Origin: Rhizomys pruinosus
Lineage: Eukaryota > Chordata > Mammalia > Rodentia > Spalacidae
DNA: 64,000 nt
NCBI GenBank assembly: GCA_009823505.1
Contig: VZQC01012376.1
Location: 367,378-431,377 of the forward strand
Reading direction: 5' to 3'
Each line of letters starts with the position of its first letter. Positions within the stretch are counted from its first letter, which is position 1. The notes under the pieces are model-generated. The model was not told the origin of the DNA. It was given only the letters and a program-made list of their open reading frames with translations, and ran no database searches. A program made the translations under genes and the position numbers. Shown here in pieces: positions 55,195 through 64,000 of this stretch.

Positions 55195-55352
55195 GGGGTT
55201 TTTTTGGTCTTTTTTTTGAGACAGGGTCTCCCTGTAGTCCCAGCTGGGCTGGAACTCACTCTGTAGACTGGCCTTGAACTCACAGAGATCCGCCTGCCTC
55301 TGCCTCCTGAGTGCTGGGATTAAAGGCATGTGCCACCATGCCCAGCTGTGGA
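55195..55352 (-). mobile_element. B1 SINE
   Basis: Antisense B1 with perfect 14-bp duplication acatgacatctttt (55,181-55,194 and 55,355-55,368). A short gap removes 'cagg' from 'gtagaccaggctgg'. An A16 run follows at 55,371-55,387. Confidence 0.95.
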
Positions 55353-55479
55353 AAACATGACATCTTTTAGCAAAAAAAAAAAAAAAATCCTCCAATTCAG
55401 GTGATATGGGTATGTATGTATATATTTATGTATACATGTATATAAAACTATATATATATTAAATCAATACAAGTTACAG

Positions 55480-55685
55480 AGAACAACTGGAAAAAAAAAG
55501 AAAGAAAAAGAACTGGAAAGAAAACTCTGGAAAGACTCAGAAAAATATCTAAGACATGTATGGTAGAATGCAGGGACTCAGGTGGGGTGGGGGGGGCAGG
55601 GAAAGGGAAGTGACTCTAAATTCGATTGAAAAATTATGTATGATTTATGAAAAAGTTTAATAACAAAAACAAATTAAAAAATAAA
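55480..55685 (+). mobile_element. 5'-truncated L1 3' end
   Basis: 'actctggaaagactcagaaaaatatctaag', 'tggtagaatgcagggactcaggtggggtgggggg' are colinear with the 3' UTR at 43,480-43,590. It ends in an A-rich tail. Confidence 0.75.
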
Positions 55686-56744
55686 TATGCACCCTTCAAA
55701 TCATACAGCAACTCCTTGGGAGATTCAGAGAAAGGTGAGGTGATGAGGATCAGTACAGAAGTGCCTCCCAAGGCTCCCAACTCTGCTAAACAAGAACCAT
55801 CTCTGAACCCCATCATCAGTAGCAAAAGATCTTTCCCTATAAAGTGAACCCTATGATGTTCAGTTCAAAGGCAGCAGGTGGTCTTGATAGAAATGTTTAT
55901 GCACAAGCATCATTTCGCCAGCTTAAAGGGATGCCTGGCGGTAGAGTGAGTACCACAGTGGGATCTAGGAACCCCCATCTTTGTAGCCCACCCATGAAAG
56001 GCTCTGTACCAGTCTCATTGACTTTTGTCTTGAATCTGATGCTTTCTTCAGACTCTAAGATACTGTCTTTTCTTTGATGGCTGGGTTTCTGCCCCATGTC
56101 ATTTTTCTTGGCAATACCCAGGAAGAATAAAGAAAGAAGAATTGGTGCTCAGTGATCCAGGACAGACTGAGACAGGATATTCTATGTAAGCTCAGGAATG
56201 ATCCTCGTGGAAGGGATGTAAAGATGCAGCTTCCAAGCTCAACGCTCAATGCAATCCTTCACTTTTGACGTTAGATGTGTGATCTAGTGGTCTTGAGACC
56301 CACACCTGAAGGATTCAGTCCCATGAGATGGCCCCCATTTCAGATTCTGTTTTTTAGTCCTAGATTGTGGCTTGCACTTCGCCTTGATAAGCAGGGTTCA
56401 CAAAACTTTGGCTGTCATGTATCTGCTAGAATGGCTGAATGAATTAAGGGAAACAGATTTACCAGCTTGACATAAATGATAGTACAAACGATATAGCTAA
56501 GCATGCCGTGAGACGCAGGAATGAGGTAAAGGGAAGAGGTCCCACCTGTCTGTGCTCTGAGATCCTCGACTCTGCAGGAATGGCCACATGTTCTAAAATC
56601 CAAAAGCCTTTGAGCCCTGTTATTTAAGTCTTTTATGAAGGCATTGTTGTGAAGTCAGTTAACTAAATCACTGTTTCTTCTTCTTTTTTATTTTTAATTT
56701 TTCTTTTTATATAATTTTCATTAAAACCTTTTTTTACTTATTGT
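55686..56744. other. unique intergenic sequence, no gene seen
   Basis: Short open frames at 55,634-56,100 lack recognisable content. Confidence 0.5.
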
Positions 56745-56870
56745 ACTGTTTGGGGAGAAGCTTGCATGCACTGTGGTGGCTACGTGGTGCTCGGAGCTCA
56801 GCTTGCAGGAGTCAATTTTCTCCTTCCAGGATATGAGCCCCACGGATTGAACTCTGGTCATCAGGCTCTT
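56745..56870 (-). mobile_element. B4 SINE fragment cut by a B1
   Basis: 'cttgcatgcactgtggtggctacgtgg...tccaggatatgagccccacggattgaactctggtcatcaggctc' is antisense B4 and stops exactly at the B1 tail. Confidence 0.75.
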
Positions 56871-57013
56871 AGTCTTTTTGAGACAGGGTCTCCCTGTAGC
56901 CCCAGCTGGCCTGGAACTCACTCTGTAGACCAGGCTGGACTTGAACTCACAGAGATCCTCCTCCCTCTACTTCCTGAGTGCTGGGATTAAAGGCATTCAC
57001 CACCATGCCCGGC
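56871..57013 (-). mobile_element. B1 SINE
   Basis: Antisense, full-length: 'tttttgagacagggtctccctgtagccccagctgg' to 'gcattcaccaccatgcccggcc'. It sits in or at the edge of the B4. Confidence 0.95.
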
Positions 57014-58278
57014 CATAAATCATTAACTGTTGATAAACACAACTTTCAGCCTCTCTTTCCTCCCCAGAGTGGTCAGGGGATGAGGCTCAAAGTTCTGACC
57101 TTTTAAATACATGGTTGTTTGACTCGATAAACAGCTCCCAGCCCGAGGCTACCAGAATCCCACCAAAAGATACTTCATTAGAACAAAAATTTCTGTTATC
57201 AATCAGGAAACTTCAAAGGACTCTGAAGCTCTGTGTTAGAGACTCTCATCACTTAGAAAATTATAAGGGTCCTAGGAGTTTTGTGTCAGAAACAGGGGAC
57301 AACAATCAAACGTTAGACCGATAGGCATAATATTTAAAGGGAGCTATCAGCTTTTACTTAATAGCCTTAAATTGCTATCATGTTGAACATCTATTTGGTG
57401 CCACAGACCTTCATATTTTTCGAAGGAGTCAAAATGTGGATTTCGTTTTTAGAAAGTCTACAAATATTAAAATGCTGGTTAAAAGAAAACCTTGAAATAC
57501 AGAAGATATCAGTAGACTGACAGATTGTAACTTCTATTACTGGTAAGGCAGCAGTTCTGGCTTTCGGGAACTGGGGATTGGCCAAGGGTGAAGGCTGACG
57601 ATGAGAAATGACGTGCCCTAAAATAATAGATTGCATAAAAATATCCAGATCCTGTAGCATCCATCATTCAATATGTTGAAAGACATAGCTTTCTGCAGGC
57701 ACCCCTCAAACATTCTGCTTCCGCAGGCAGTATCGACAGGTGCCTGCAGACATCAGCTGCCTGGCATCCACAGAATTTCTCAAGTGTATGGAAGGCTTGG
57801 GTGGGAAAAAGTAAAACATTTTGACATTAGGCTGAGCTTCTCTATTTTCTAATATACTATGCATGCTATTCCCCCCTGGGAATCAATGTTCATGAATTCA
57901 TTAAGTCCTAGAGACCGTGATATTTGCCAGAATACAAAAAACAATCGTCTCCAACCAGAACATAAATTGCAATGTAGAAAAACTTTTGTAATTTAATTTT
58001 CCAGGAATATAAAGAGGGTGTATGTGATTTCAGCTTCAATGCACTAATAATCAGATGCAAATGAGATAGGAACATATTCATACTCGGGACATGTGCTGAC
58101 AGGCGGAGGGGAAGGGAGGCAACGTGCTGGCTGGAAGAAAGGACACTACTGTCCATTCTGTACCTAGGGCAAAGCCAACAAAAGAAAAGGGAGCTAAACG
58201 TCTTGGCTATTAATTACTGATTTACTATTAAAATGCAGATTTCCCTTGGCTAAGATCCAACTTGTTTAATAGTAAGAG

Positions 58279-58282
<4 letters not shown>
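57014..58282. other. unique sequence, no gene seen; possible conserved block
   Basis: A repeat-poor 1.2-kb stretch. Around 57,960-58,260 it is AT-balanced with 'gcactaataatcagatgcaaatgag' (an octamer-like atgcaaat) and 'ctattaattactgatttactattaaaatgc'. It has no open frame of note. It could hold a conserved non-coding element, but only an alignment could tell. Confidence 0.35.

Positions 58283-58322
<40 letters not shown>
58283..58322. repeat. (TG)n microsatellite
   Basis: About 40 bp of pure TG. Confidence 0.98.
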
Positions 58323-58325
<3 letters not shown>

Positions 58326-58710
58326 GCTCTGATGTGTGGAAATAGCCGGCCAGCCACCTTCCCAGGCAGCTGAGCAAACTAGCCTCAGCTGGCTGACCTG
58401 TCTGCATTGCCCGCTAACCCTGCTCTTTTGTATTGAAGATGCATTAGATCAGTCAAACACCTTTTTTTAGCATTTGGACTGAGTGGGCAGATTAAATCTG
58501 TATTTCAGTTCTTCGTAGGATTATCTATTTTTTCTCTTAAGGGGTATCTTTGACTTTGTCCCTAGGAGGGCACAGTGTAAAAGGGTCTTTTGAGAAACTG
58601 CTCAATGGACCCACAGATCTAATGAGGATCTGATGCTATGGACACTTGCAGGGATTTCAAGTTCACTGAATTGTCCTTTCTGAGGGCGGCAAGTCTAGTC
58701 TATACTCAAA
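58323..58710. other. unique intergenic sequence
   Basis: GC-richer at 58,340-58,420 ('agccggccagccacc...caggcagctgagc'). No repeat or gene recognised. Confidence 0.4.
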
Positions 58711-58721
58711 TGTTTGAACTT

Positions 58722-58964
58722 CTTTTTTTTGTTAAACTTTTTATTTTATTTTATTTATTTTTGTATGTGTATGAATGTACTGTATGCATGTAGGTTTGTG
58801 CACCCTTGTCGTGCAATGCCGAGGAAGTCAAAAGAGGGTGTCAGATTCCCCTGGAACTGGAGTTAAAGATGGTTCTCAGCCGCCATGTGGGTGCTGGGGA
58901 TGGAACCTGGGTCCTCTGCAAGAGCGGTCTGTGCTCTTAACCGCTAGGCCATCTCTCCAGCCCC
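58722..58964 (-). mobile_element. B2/B3-type SINE
   Basis: Antisense, complete, with 11-bp duplication tgtttgaactt (58,711-58,721 and 58,966-58,976). Like the copy at 46,661 it lacks the duplicated 'ctggagttctcctggaattgg' module. Confidence 0.95.
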
Positions 58965-58976
58965 GTGTTTGAACTT

Positions 58977-59359
58977 GTTAAAAACTTTTAGTTTCTCTTT
59001 GCCATAGAAGATCTAAGCTTTCAGTGTTTTATGGCCAACAGTTTTTCATGAGGCTGGTCTTCTGAGCAGGCAGTGAGTGAGGGTATACAGAGAAATCTGG
59101 GGAGTGTAAGGGTGGGTTCCATCCTACCATGGGACCTGAAGAGGGACATGGTGAGCTCCTCAGAAATTTAGACACATAGACTGTTGCCAGAGAAAAAGAA
59201 TGAACCATTCCTTGCACCTCTATCTAATACTTCAACTACCCTTTATTCTAGAAGAGCCAAGTGCTTTCTTCTTTGTAGGAAAGCTTAGCTGCATTTGATT
59301 ACCACATCAGATCAGGAACTTACAAGGAGGATAAATACAATATATTGAATAACCTGCAG
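58977..59359. other. unique intergenic sequence
   Basis: Nothing recognised. Confidence 0.45.
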
Positions 59360-59585
59360 GTGCTGAGGTCCGACCTGGTTTGAGTCATATCTTCAGCTTT
59401 TATTATCTTCTATGTATCCTTAGCTAGATTACTTCTGATCTCTGAATTCTCATTTTTCTAGACACAGAATTGGAAATAATATTCTCGACTGTGGTGAGGA
59501 TTAGATGTGAAAATGTTAAGTTACTTAGAATGGGGCTGGCCACCCAAGTAAGCACTCCATAAATACTGATTACTAATGTTGAGTA
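59360..59585 (+). mobile_element. MIR-type SINE remnant, well preserved
   Basis: 'gtccgacctggtttgagtcatatc', 'ccttagctagattacttctgatctctgaattctc', 'gtgaggattagatgtgaaaatg' and 'gggctggccacccaagtaagcactccataaatactgattac' follow MIR nearly end to end. Confidence 0.85.
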
Positions 59586-62565
59586 TATTGTCCTTTCCAG
59601 AGGCATCTACATTTTTAAAGCGACCTGTCTCTGAGGGTGTAAAAATTACCCCAACCTAACAGTTAATCCTTTCACACACTTGTGGATATCAGACACTATC
59701 AGGTCTTTAGGTTTTAGAACAGACTTATTGGACCATCTTAATGTCCTTCTTCCCTATCACTTGACTGTGAGTAGAGCCAGGCAGTTCTGAGGCAGCAGAT
59801 GTCTAGGAACTGGGCCAGATTTGGCTGTCTTTGTGAGCCATAATCAAAGTAGCCCCAAAGAGAGGCAGGATGCACTGATGAGGATCTTGGCAGGGGGCTC
59901 CCTGGAAGCAGGCAAGGTCTTCAAGTTATGGGAGCTTCCCTTCCTCCTCCTGGTCTTTTCCAGCCCTAAGCAGTTCTATTTTTCAGCTCTGGCTTTTGCC
60001 TGACATTTGAAGGATGAGCTATTAACGATACTAAATTAATAACGGTTATAGAGTATATTTGAGAAGATCATAAAAAAATCAGTAATGTCATCATGTCAAG
60101 CAAAGTTTCTGATGGTTTTTTTAAATTATGCATGTCTTTTATTTTTTCCCTTCTAACATTGATCCCGAGCTTTCAGAGGGGCATTAATCTACCTGACCAC
60201 ATCAGAATCCTTAATTATTCACATCCAGCAATATATCTAATTCTACAGAAATTCCCTGGGGACTTGCTATTGTTGAAACAGAATTGTGCAGTGCGGCTCT
60301 ACCCCCTTCACTGGGCCCAGCTCACTCCTGCATACCCCTCCAAGACCCACCGCTGCCGCCTCAGTTCTGTCCTTCTCTGACATATAGACACCCAGACTCA
60401 TAAGTCAGAGAAGGATTCCCCTTAGAGAGAGAAGTGAGCAGATGTGCAGGCTGTTTCTCAGAGAGGGAAAGGAGGGGCTCAAGAAACGATAGTGAACTTG
60501 GGCATGTGAGACTTCAGAACTTACTGGGTGATCTTGGAGTTAGGTCCTGAACTTGATTTCAGCTTATGTCTTGGGAAAGTGAGCATTTCAGTGAGCTGTA
60601 TACTCTGGATGGCCAAATAAAGCTACTGAAAACCCATGCTAAATCAGCTGAGCTACAGATGTGTAAAGTGTAAAGTTACAAAGAAAACACTAATGTTGAT
60701 AGTGATGGTTACAATTCTTGGTGGCTGGTGAAGCCTTTCTGGGGAAAGACTGTCAAATGCGTCCGAGGTACGCATTATTCAGCTGACAGTCATTGACCTA
60801 TAGCAGTAGGAAGGGCTACCTACAGTACCTGAAAGAGAAGCTCAGTCAGCTTAGCCAAGCTCAAAATACTGTTGCCTATTTAAGACCCTTAGTGCCTATG
60901 TTATGGTTGCTCTGGGGTGTGGCCTGGACTTTGGACAATAAAAGAGGTCTCAGGGTGATTCTAATATGTGTGCACACTTAGGGTAATCTATTTAAGAGGT
61001 AATAAAATCAGACTGTATCTGGAACCAGAGTTTGTCTTTGGAACTCAATGGTGGGATGAATTGCCTATGAAAGCGTATTTTCTCCAGAACATTGGAAGCC
61101 TAAACATTTACATTTATTCTAGAAGAAAAGATGAGGCAAACCTTAGCAAATTCTGACTCTATGTCTGACGACAGCTCTCTCCTATATCCTCAGAGATTTG
61201 TCATGTCCTTACAGAGTGATCAGTTCAAGTCGAAAGGTCAAGTTCCTTCCTGATACATGATGAGACTCAAGACTACGCACAGGCAAGCAGGTAAACTTTT
61301 TAGCTCTAACTGCTTACACTCTTTTTGGGAGCACAGACAGGCCATGAGCTATGTCATTTATTGTACTCTGTGACCATGGTGGGTTGGATTTGTCTGCACT
61401 ATTTATAAGATAAGGAAACAGGGACCGGAAGGACTCGACTGCTCAGCCAAAGCATTGCTATTGTAACCTTTTGAGCAGGATTCAAATCAAGCTCTGATGG
61501 CAATGTGTGTGCTGCCCAGCCTGGGCCTCTCCTCAGTGAAGTGGCAAGTGAAGTGACAGCCTCACTTCATGACATGACTTGTGAAGTGGCAGAGCTAGAT
61601 CTTACAGACACCTAGCTTCCTGATGAAACCAGAATATTCAATCACTCTGTTTACCTCTCTACAAAATGAGATCTATACTTAAATAATCTCAGCCGGCATC
61701 TTCTATCTCCAAGCCCATGAACTCTGGCTCCTCCTTTTGATGGAGGCTCCCAACCTGCTCTGGTCAAATGTGGTGGCATGTTACAGCCTGGTTAGTTGGG
61801 TCCCTTCAGCCTAGTGCTTACATTTCTGAAAGCCCACAGACTTCACCTACTTGTGAAATTGAATCCAGGACTAGCTGTTCTACAAAGAGCAGCCCCACCC
61901 CAGCCAGGCCACCTTGTCCTCAAGGAGGAATGGGGGAAATCTGATCCTTAGAAAGGAGTACTGTTTTCTTCTACTGGTATCCATGTAAAGTTGCTAAAAT
62001 AGAGCAGGCTTTCTGGCATATAGTAGACCAGGCTTTTGGAACACACCCTGGATTAAGGTCAGGTCAGGCTTGGGTGTTTGCAGTATAGTTCCACCTGCCG
62101 TCAACTTGCAATTTGTCCTTGAAATGGGCAAATTCTAATCTATAACAGGCTAGAAATTTGTGGTCTGCATATACTCATAGGACTTTAGTTTAATGGGAAT
62201 AAAAGGCTATATTTCTGCTGCATGTCACAAATCATCCAAGGAAGTAGGCTTCTGAAATGCAGTTCCTAGACTTTCCATAATGTTGAGAAACTGCTCAAGA
62301 GGCAATAAAGTTTCAACTCAAATACTGCTTTTTCAGAGAGATTTCCCCAAAGCCAAAGAAGGGTTGGCAGCCAATCCTGGCTGCTTTGCCGTCCCCATTG
62401 GGAGCAATCTGCTAATCATGTCTAATTACCATGTCTCAATCTGCCTTCTTCATTGGAGTCCATGAGAGGGGGTATCTGGGCCATTGTTGCATCAGTATCA
62501 TCAGTACAACCCACTGAAAGGCATGGCTTAGAGTAGCAGTTCACTAAGAGTAAAAGTAAATGAAT
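59586..62565. other. long unique stretch, no gene seen
   Basis: About 3 kb with no young repeat. A weak MIR-like piece lies at about 61,385-61,515 ('aagataaggaaacagggaccgg'). Short frames at 59,821-60,380 have no recognised domain. The lack of SINEs here contrasts with the rest of the window. Confidence 0.5.
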
Positions 62566-62790
62566 AGGGGCTGGAGAGATGGCTCAGCAGTTAAGAGTGC
62601 GGACTGCTCTTGCAGAGCACCCGGGTTGGATCCCTAGGACCTACATGGTGGCCGAGAACTGTTTATAACTCCAGTTCCAGGGGAATCTGACACCCTCTTC
62701 TGACCTCTGTGGCATTGCAGAACACAGGTGCACCAACCTACATGCAGACAGTATACTCATACACATAAAAATCATAAATAAAAAAAAAAG
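62566..62790 (+). mobile_element. B2/B3-type SINE
   Basis: 'aggggctggagagatggctcagcagttaagagtgcgg', B box altered (gggttggatccc), tail 'gacctctgtggcattgcag...gtatactcatacacataaaaatc' and A-run. It directly abuts the L1 5' end; no clear target duplication. Confidence 0.93.
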
Positions 62791-62799
62791 TAGGGAAGC

Positions 62800-64000
62800 A
62801 CAGGAAGTCAGGTAGGAACTGGGTGCTTCAGCAAGGCTGATTGTTGATTCACTTAACCTAGCTAATCCATTAATCCAGTAGTTTTTGGCTTAATTGGCTT
62901 TTGTGGCTATGGGGGTGGAGTGATCATTCCAGCTGGTATTAAAGGTAGGGTTGTGTGAGTCTTGAGATCTGAAATCTCTTGAGACCAGCTGAAGCGCAGG
63001 TACTGGGGCTAGGCCTAAAGAGCCCCCCTCCAACTGGGATCATGAAGGCATTGGAAGGAGGCAAGCAAAGCAAGCCTTCAACACAGTGAAGAGGCATTTA
63101 GGACTCACATTGGAATACGGGCAAGGAGAAGCCTATATGACAGGAACACAAAGAAGAGACAACATGGGAAAGGGGCAGGATAATCCCACACCAAGCTCTA
63201 CCAACCCTATGGAAGATTCCTACAGTGGGATACCTCTGGGGATGCACCAAAACAGAAATCAGAAACAAAATTGGGAACATATTTAAAGAACTACAAGATT
63301 ATAAAGAGCAAATCAAAGAACTGAGAAAAGAGAATGAAGAACTCAAGAGGGACCTAGAGAGAGAGAATGACAAACTCCAGAAGGAAGTGAAACACTTGAA
63401 AAGATCCCATGCTGAAAAAGATAAGGAAACCAACCAGCGAAGCAAAGAGCTACAGGAAGAGATTGAGAAGCTCCAAAAAGAAGTAGGAATACTAAAGAAA
63501 TCAGAAGAGGAAATGAAAAAGGAAATCAAACACTCATCCAATCAAGAGGAAAGGAATGGAAAAAGCCTCAGAAGCAGAATGGAGGAAGCAGAACAAAGAA
63601 TATCAGACCTGGAAGATAACACAGAACAACTAAAAACCTCAAGGAAAGATTATGAAAAATTTAAAAATACACAAAAGTGGAACAACCAGGAGCTGTGGGA
63701 CACTATGAAAAGATCAAACCTCCGCATCATAGGAATAGAGGAAGGAGAAGAATCCCAAGAGAATGGTATTGATCAGATCTTCAACAGAATAATAGATGAA
63801 AACTTCCCCAAACTAAAAAAGGACAAACCAATACCAATACAAGAAGCACATAGAACTCCAAACAGACAAGATCAGAAAAGAAATTCTCCATGCCACATCA
63901 TAGTTAAAATGCTAGACACCCAAAACAAAGACAAAATCCTTAAAGCCACAAGAGAAAAACAACAAGTGACCTATAAGGGGAAACCTATCAGAATTACAAC
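62800..64000 (+). mobile_element. younger L1, 5' part, runs off the window
   Basis: One truncated monomer (62,800-62,995, with tattaaag in place of tataaaag), the unique 5' UTR ('agcaaagcaagccttcaac') and ORF1. It is about 90% or more identical by eye to the copy at 37.4 kb over the shared region. Confidence 0.92.
63162..64000 (+). pseudogene. L1 ORF1, open to the window edge except one 2-bp deletion
   Basis: Start ATG at 63,162 (MGKGQDNPTPSS). Against the copy at 38,112 two bases are missing at about 63,243-63,250 (gggatgcaccaaaac versus gggatggcccaggac). After that point the original frame is open without a stop to 64,000: coiled coil (ELQDYKEQIKELRKENEE), then NTQKWNNQELWDTMKRSN, then the start of the RNA-binding domain (TYKGKPIRIT). 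The arginine codon CGA at the position of the stop in the older copy is intact here. Confidence 0.85.

Overview
The window is nuclear DNA of a muroid rodent. The evidence is the repeat content: B1 SINEs, many B2/B3-type SINEs with tRNA-derived heads, B4/ID-B1 fusion SINEs, rodent MaLR/ERVL-type LTRs, and L1 elements whose promoter is built from tandem ~175-bp monomers. Older mammalian layers (MIR, MER5-type and Tigger/MER2-type DNA transposon remnants, MLT1 LTRs, L1M) lie beneath. The B2 tail and the L1 monomers are not the Mus or Rattus forms as I remember them, so a cricetid or another non-murine muroid is possible, but I cannot name the species. I see no host protein-coding exon, rRNA, tRNA or CRISPR array. 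The region reads as intergenic or intronic DNA.

Layout. 1-15.4 kb is mostly unique, with old LTR, MIR and L1M remnants, a double palindrome at 3.3 kb and a 385-bp purine tract at 3.5 kb. 15.4-29 kb is a SINE-rich belt (B1, B2, B4), with MLT1/LTR pieces and microsatellites. It includes two B2 copies inserted one after the other at a single target site (28.1-28.6 kb). At 29.05-29.94 kb there is one 891-bp retro-insertion with a perfect 15-bp target duplication. It joins an L1 3' end, an antisense B1 and a GC-rich, mRNA-like segment from a gene I do not recognise.

30.28-46.17 kb is the most structured part. A very old L1, lying on the minus strand, has been split repeatedly. It hosts a 24-copy, almost perfectly homogeneous 54-bp minisatellite (31,998-33,293), B1 copies, a solo LTR (5-bp duplication GTTAT), a sense MaLR LTR, and a complete minus-strand MaLR/ERVL-type provirus (36,407-44,879, 5-bp duplication ATATC). 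That provirus is itself split by a full-length plus-strand L1 with three promoter monomers (37,430-43,592), and that L1 carries a B2 with a 19-bp duplication in ORF2. The nesting order gives a relative chronology.

46-62.6 kb returns to SINEs, microsatellites, a clean antisense solo LTR (53,748-54,155, duplication CCCAG), a decaying 45-bp minisatellite (51.3 kb), a 5'-truncated L1 end and fairly long unique stretches (57.0-58.7 and 59.0-62.5 kb). At 62.8 kb a second, younger L1 of the same family begins and runs off the right edge. Its ORF1 is open to the edge apart from one 2-bp deletion.

There is no operon-like gene cooperation here. The biology is that of selfish-element nesting, retrotransposition by L1 machinery (TTTT/AA-type sites, target duplications, SINE mobilisation, a chimeric retrocopy) and tandem-repeat turnover.
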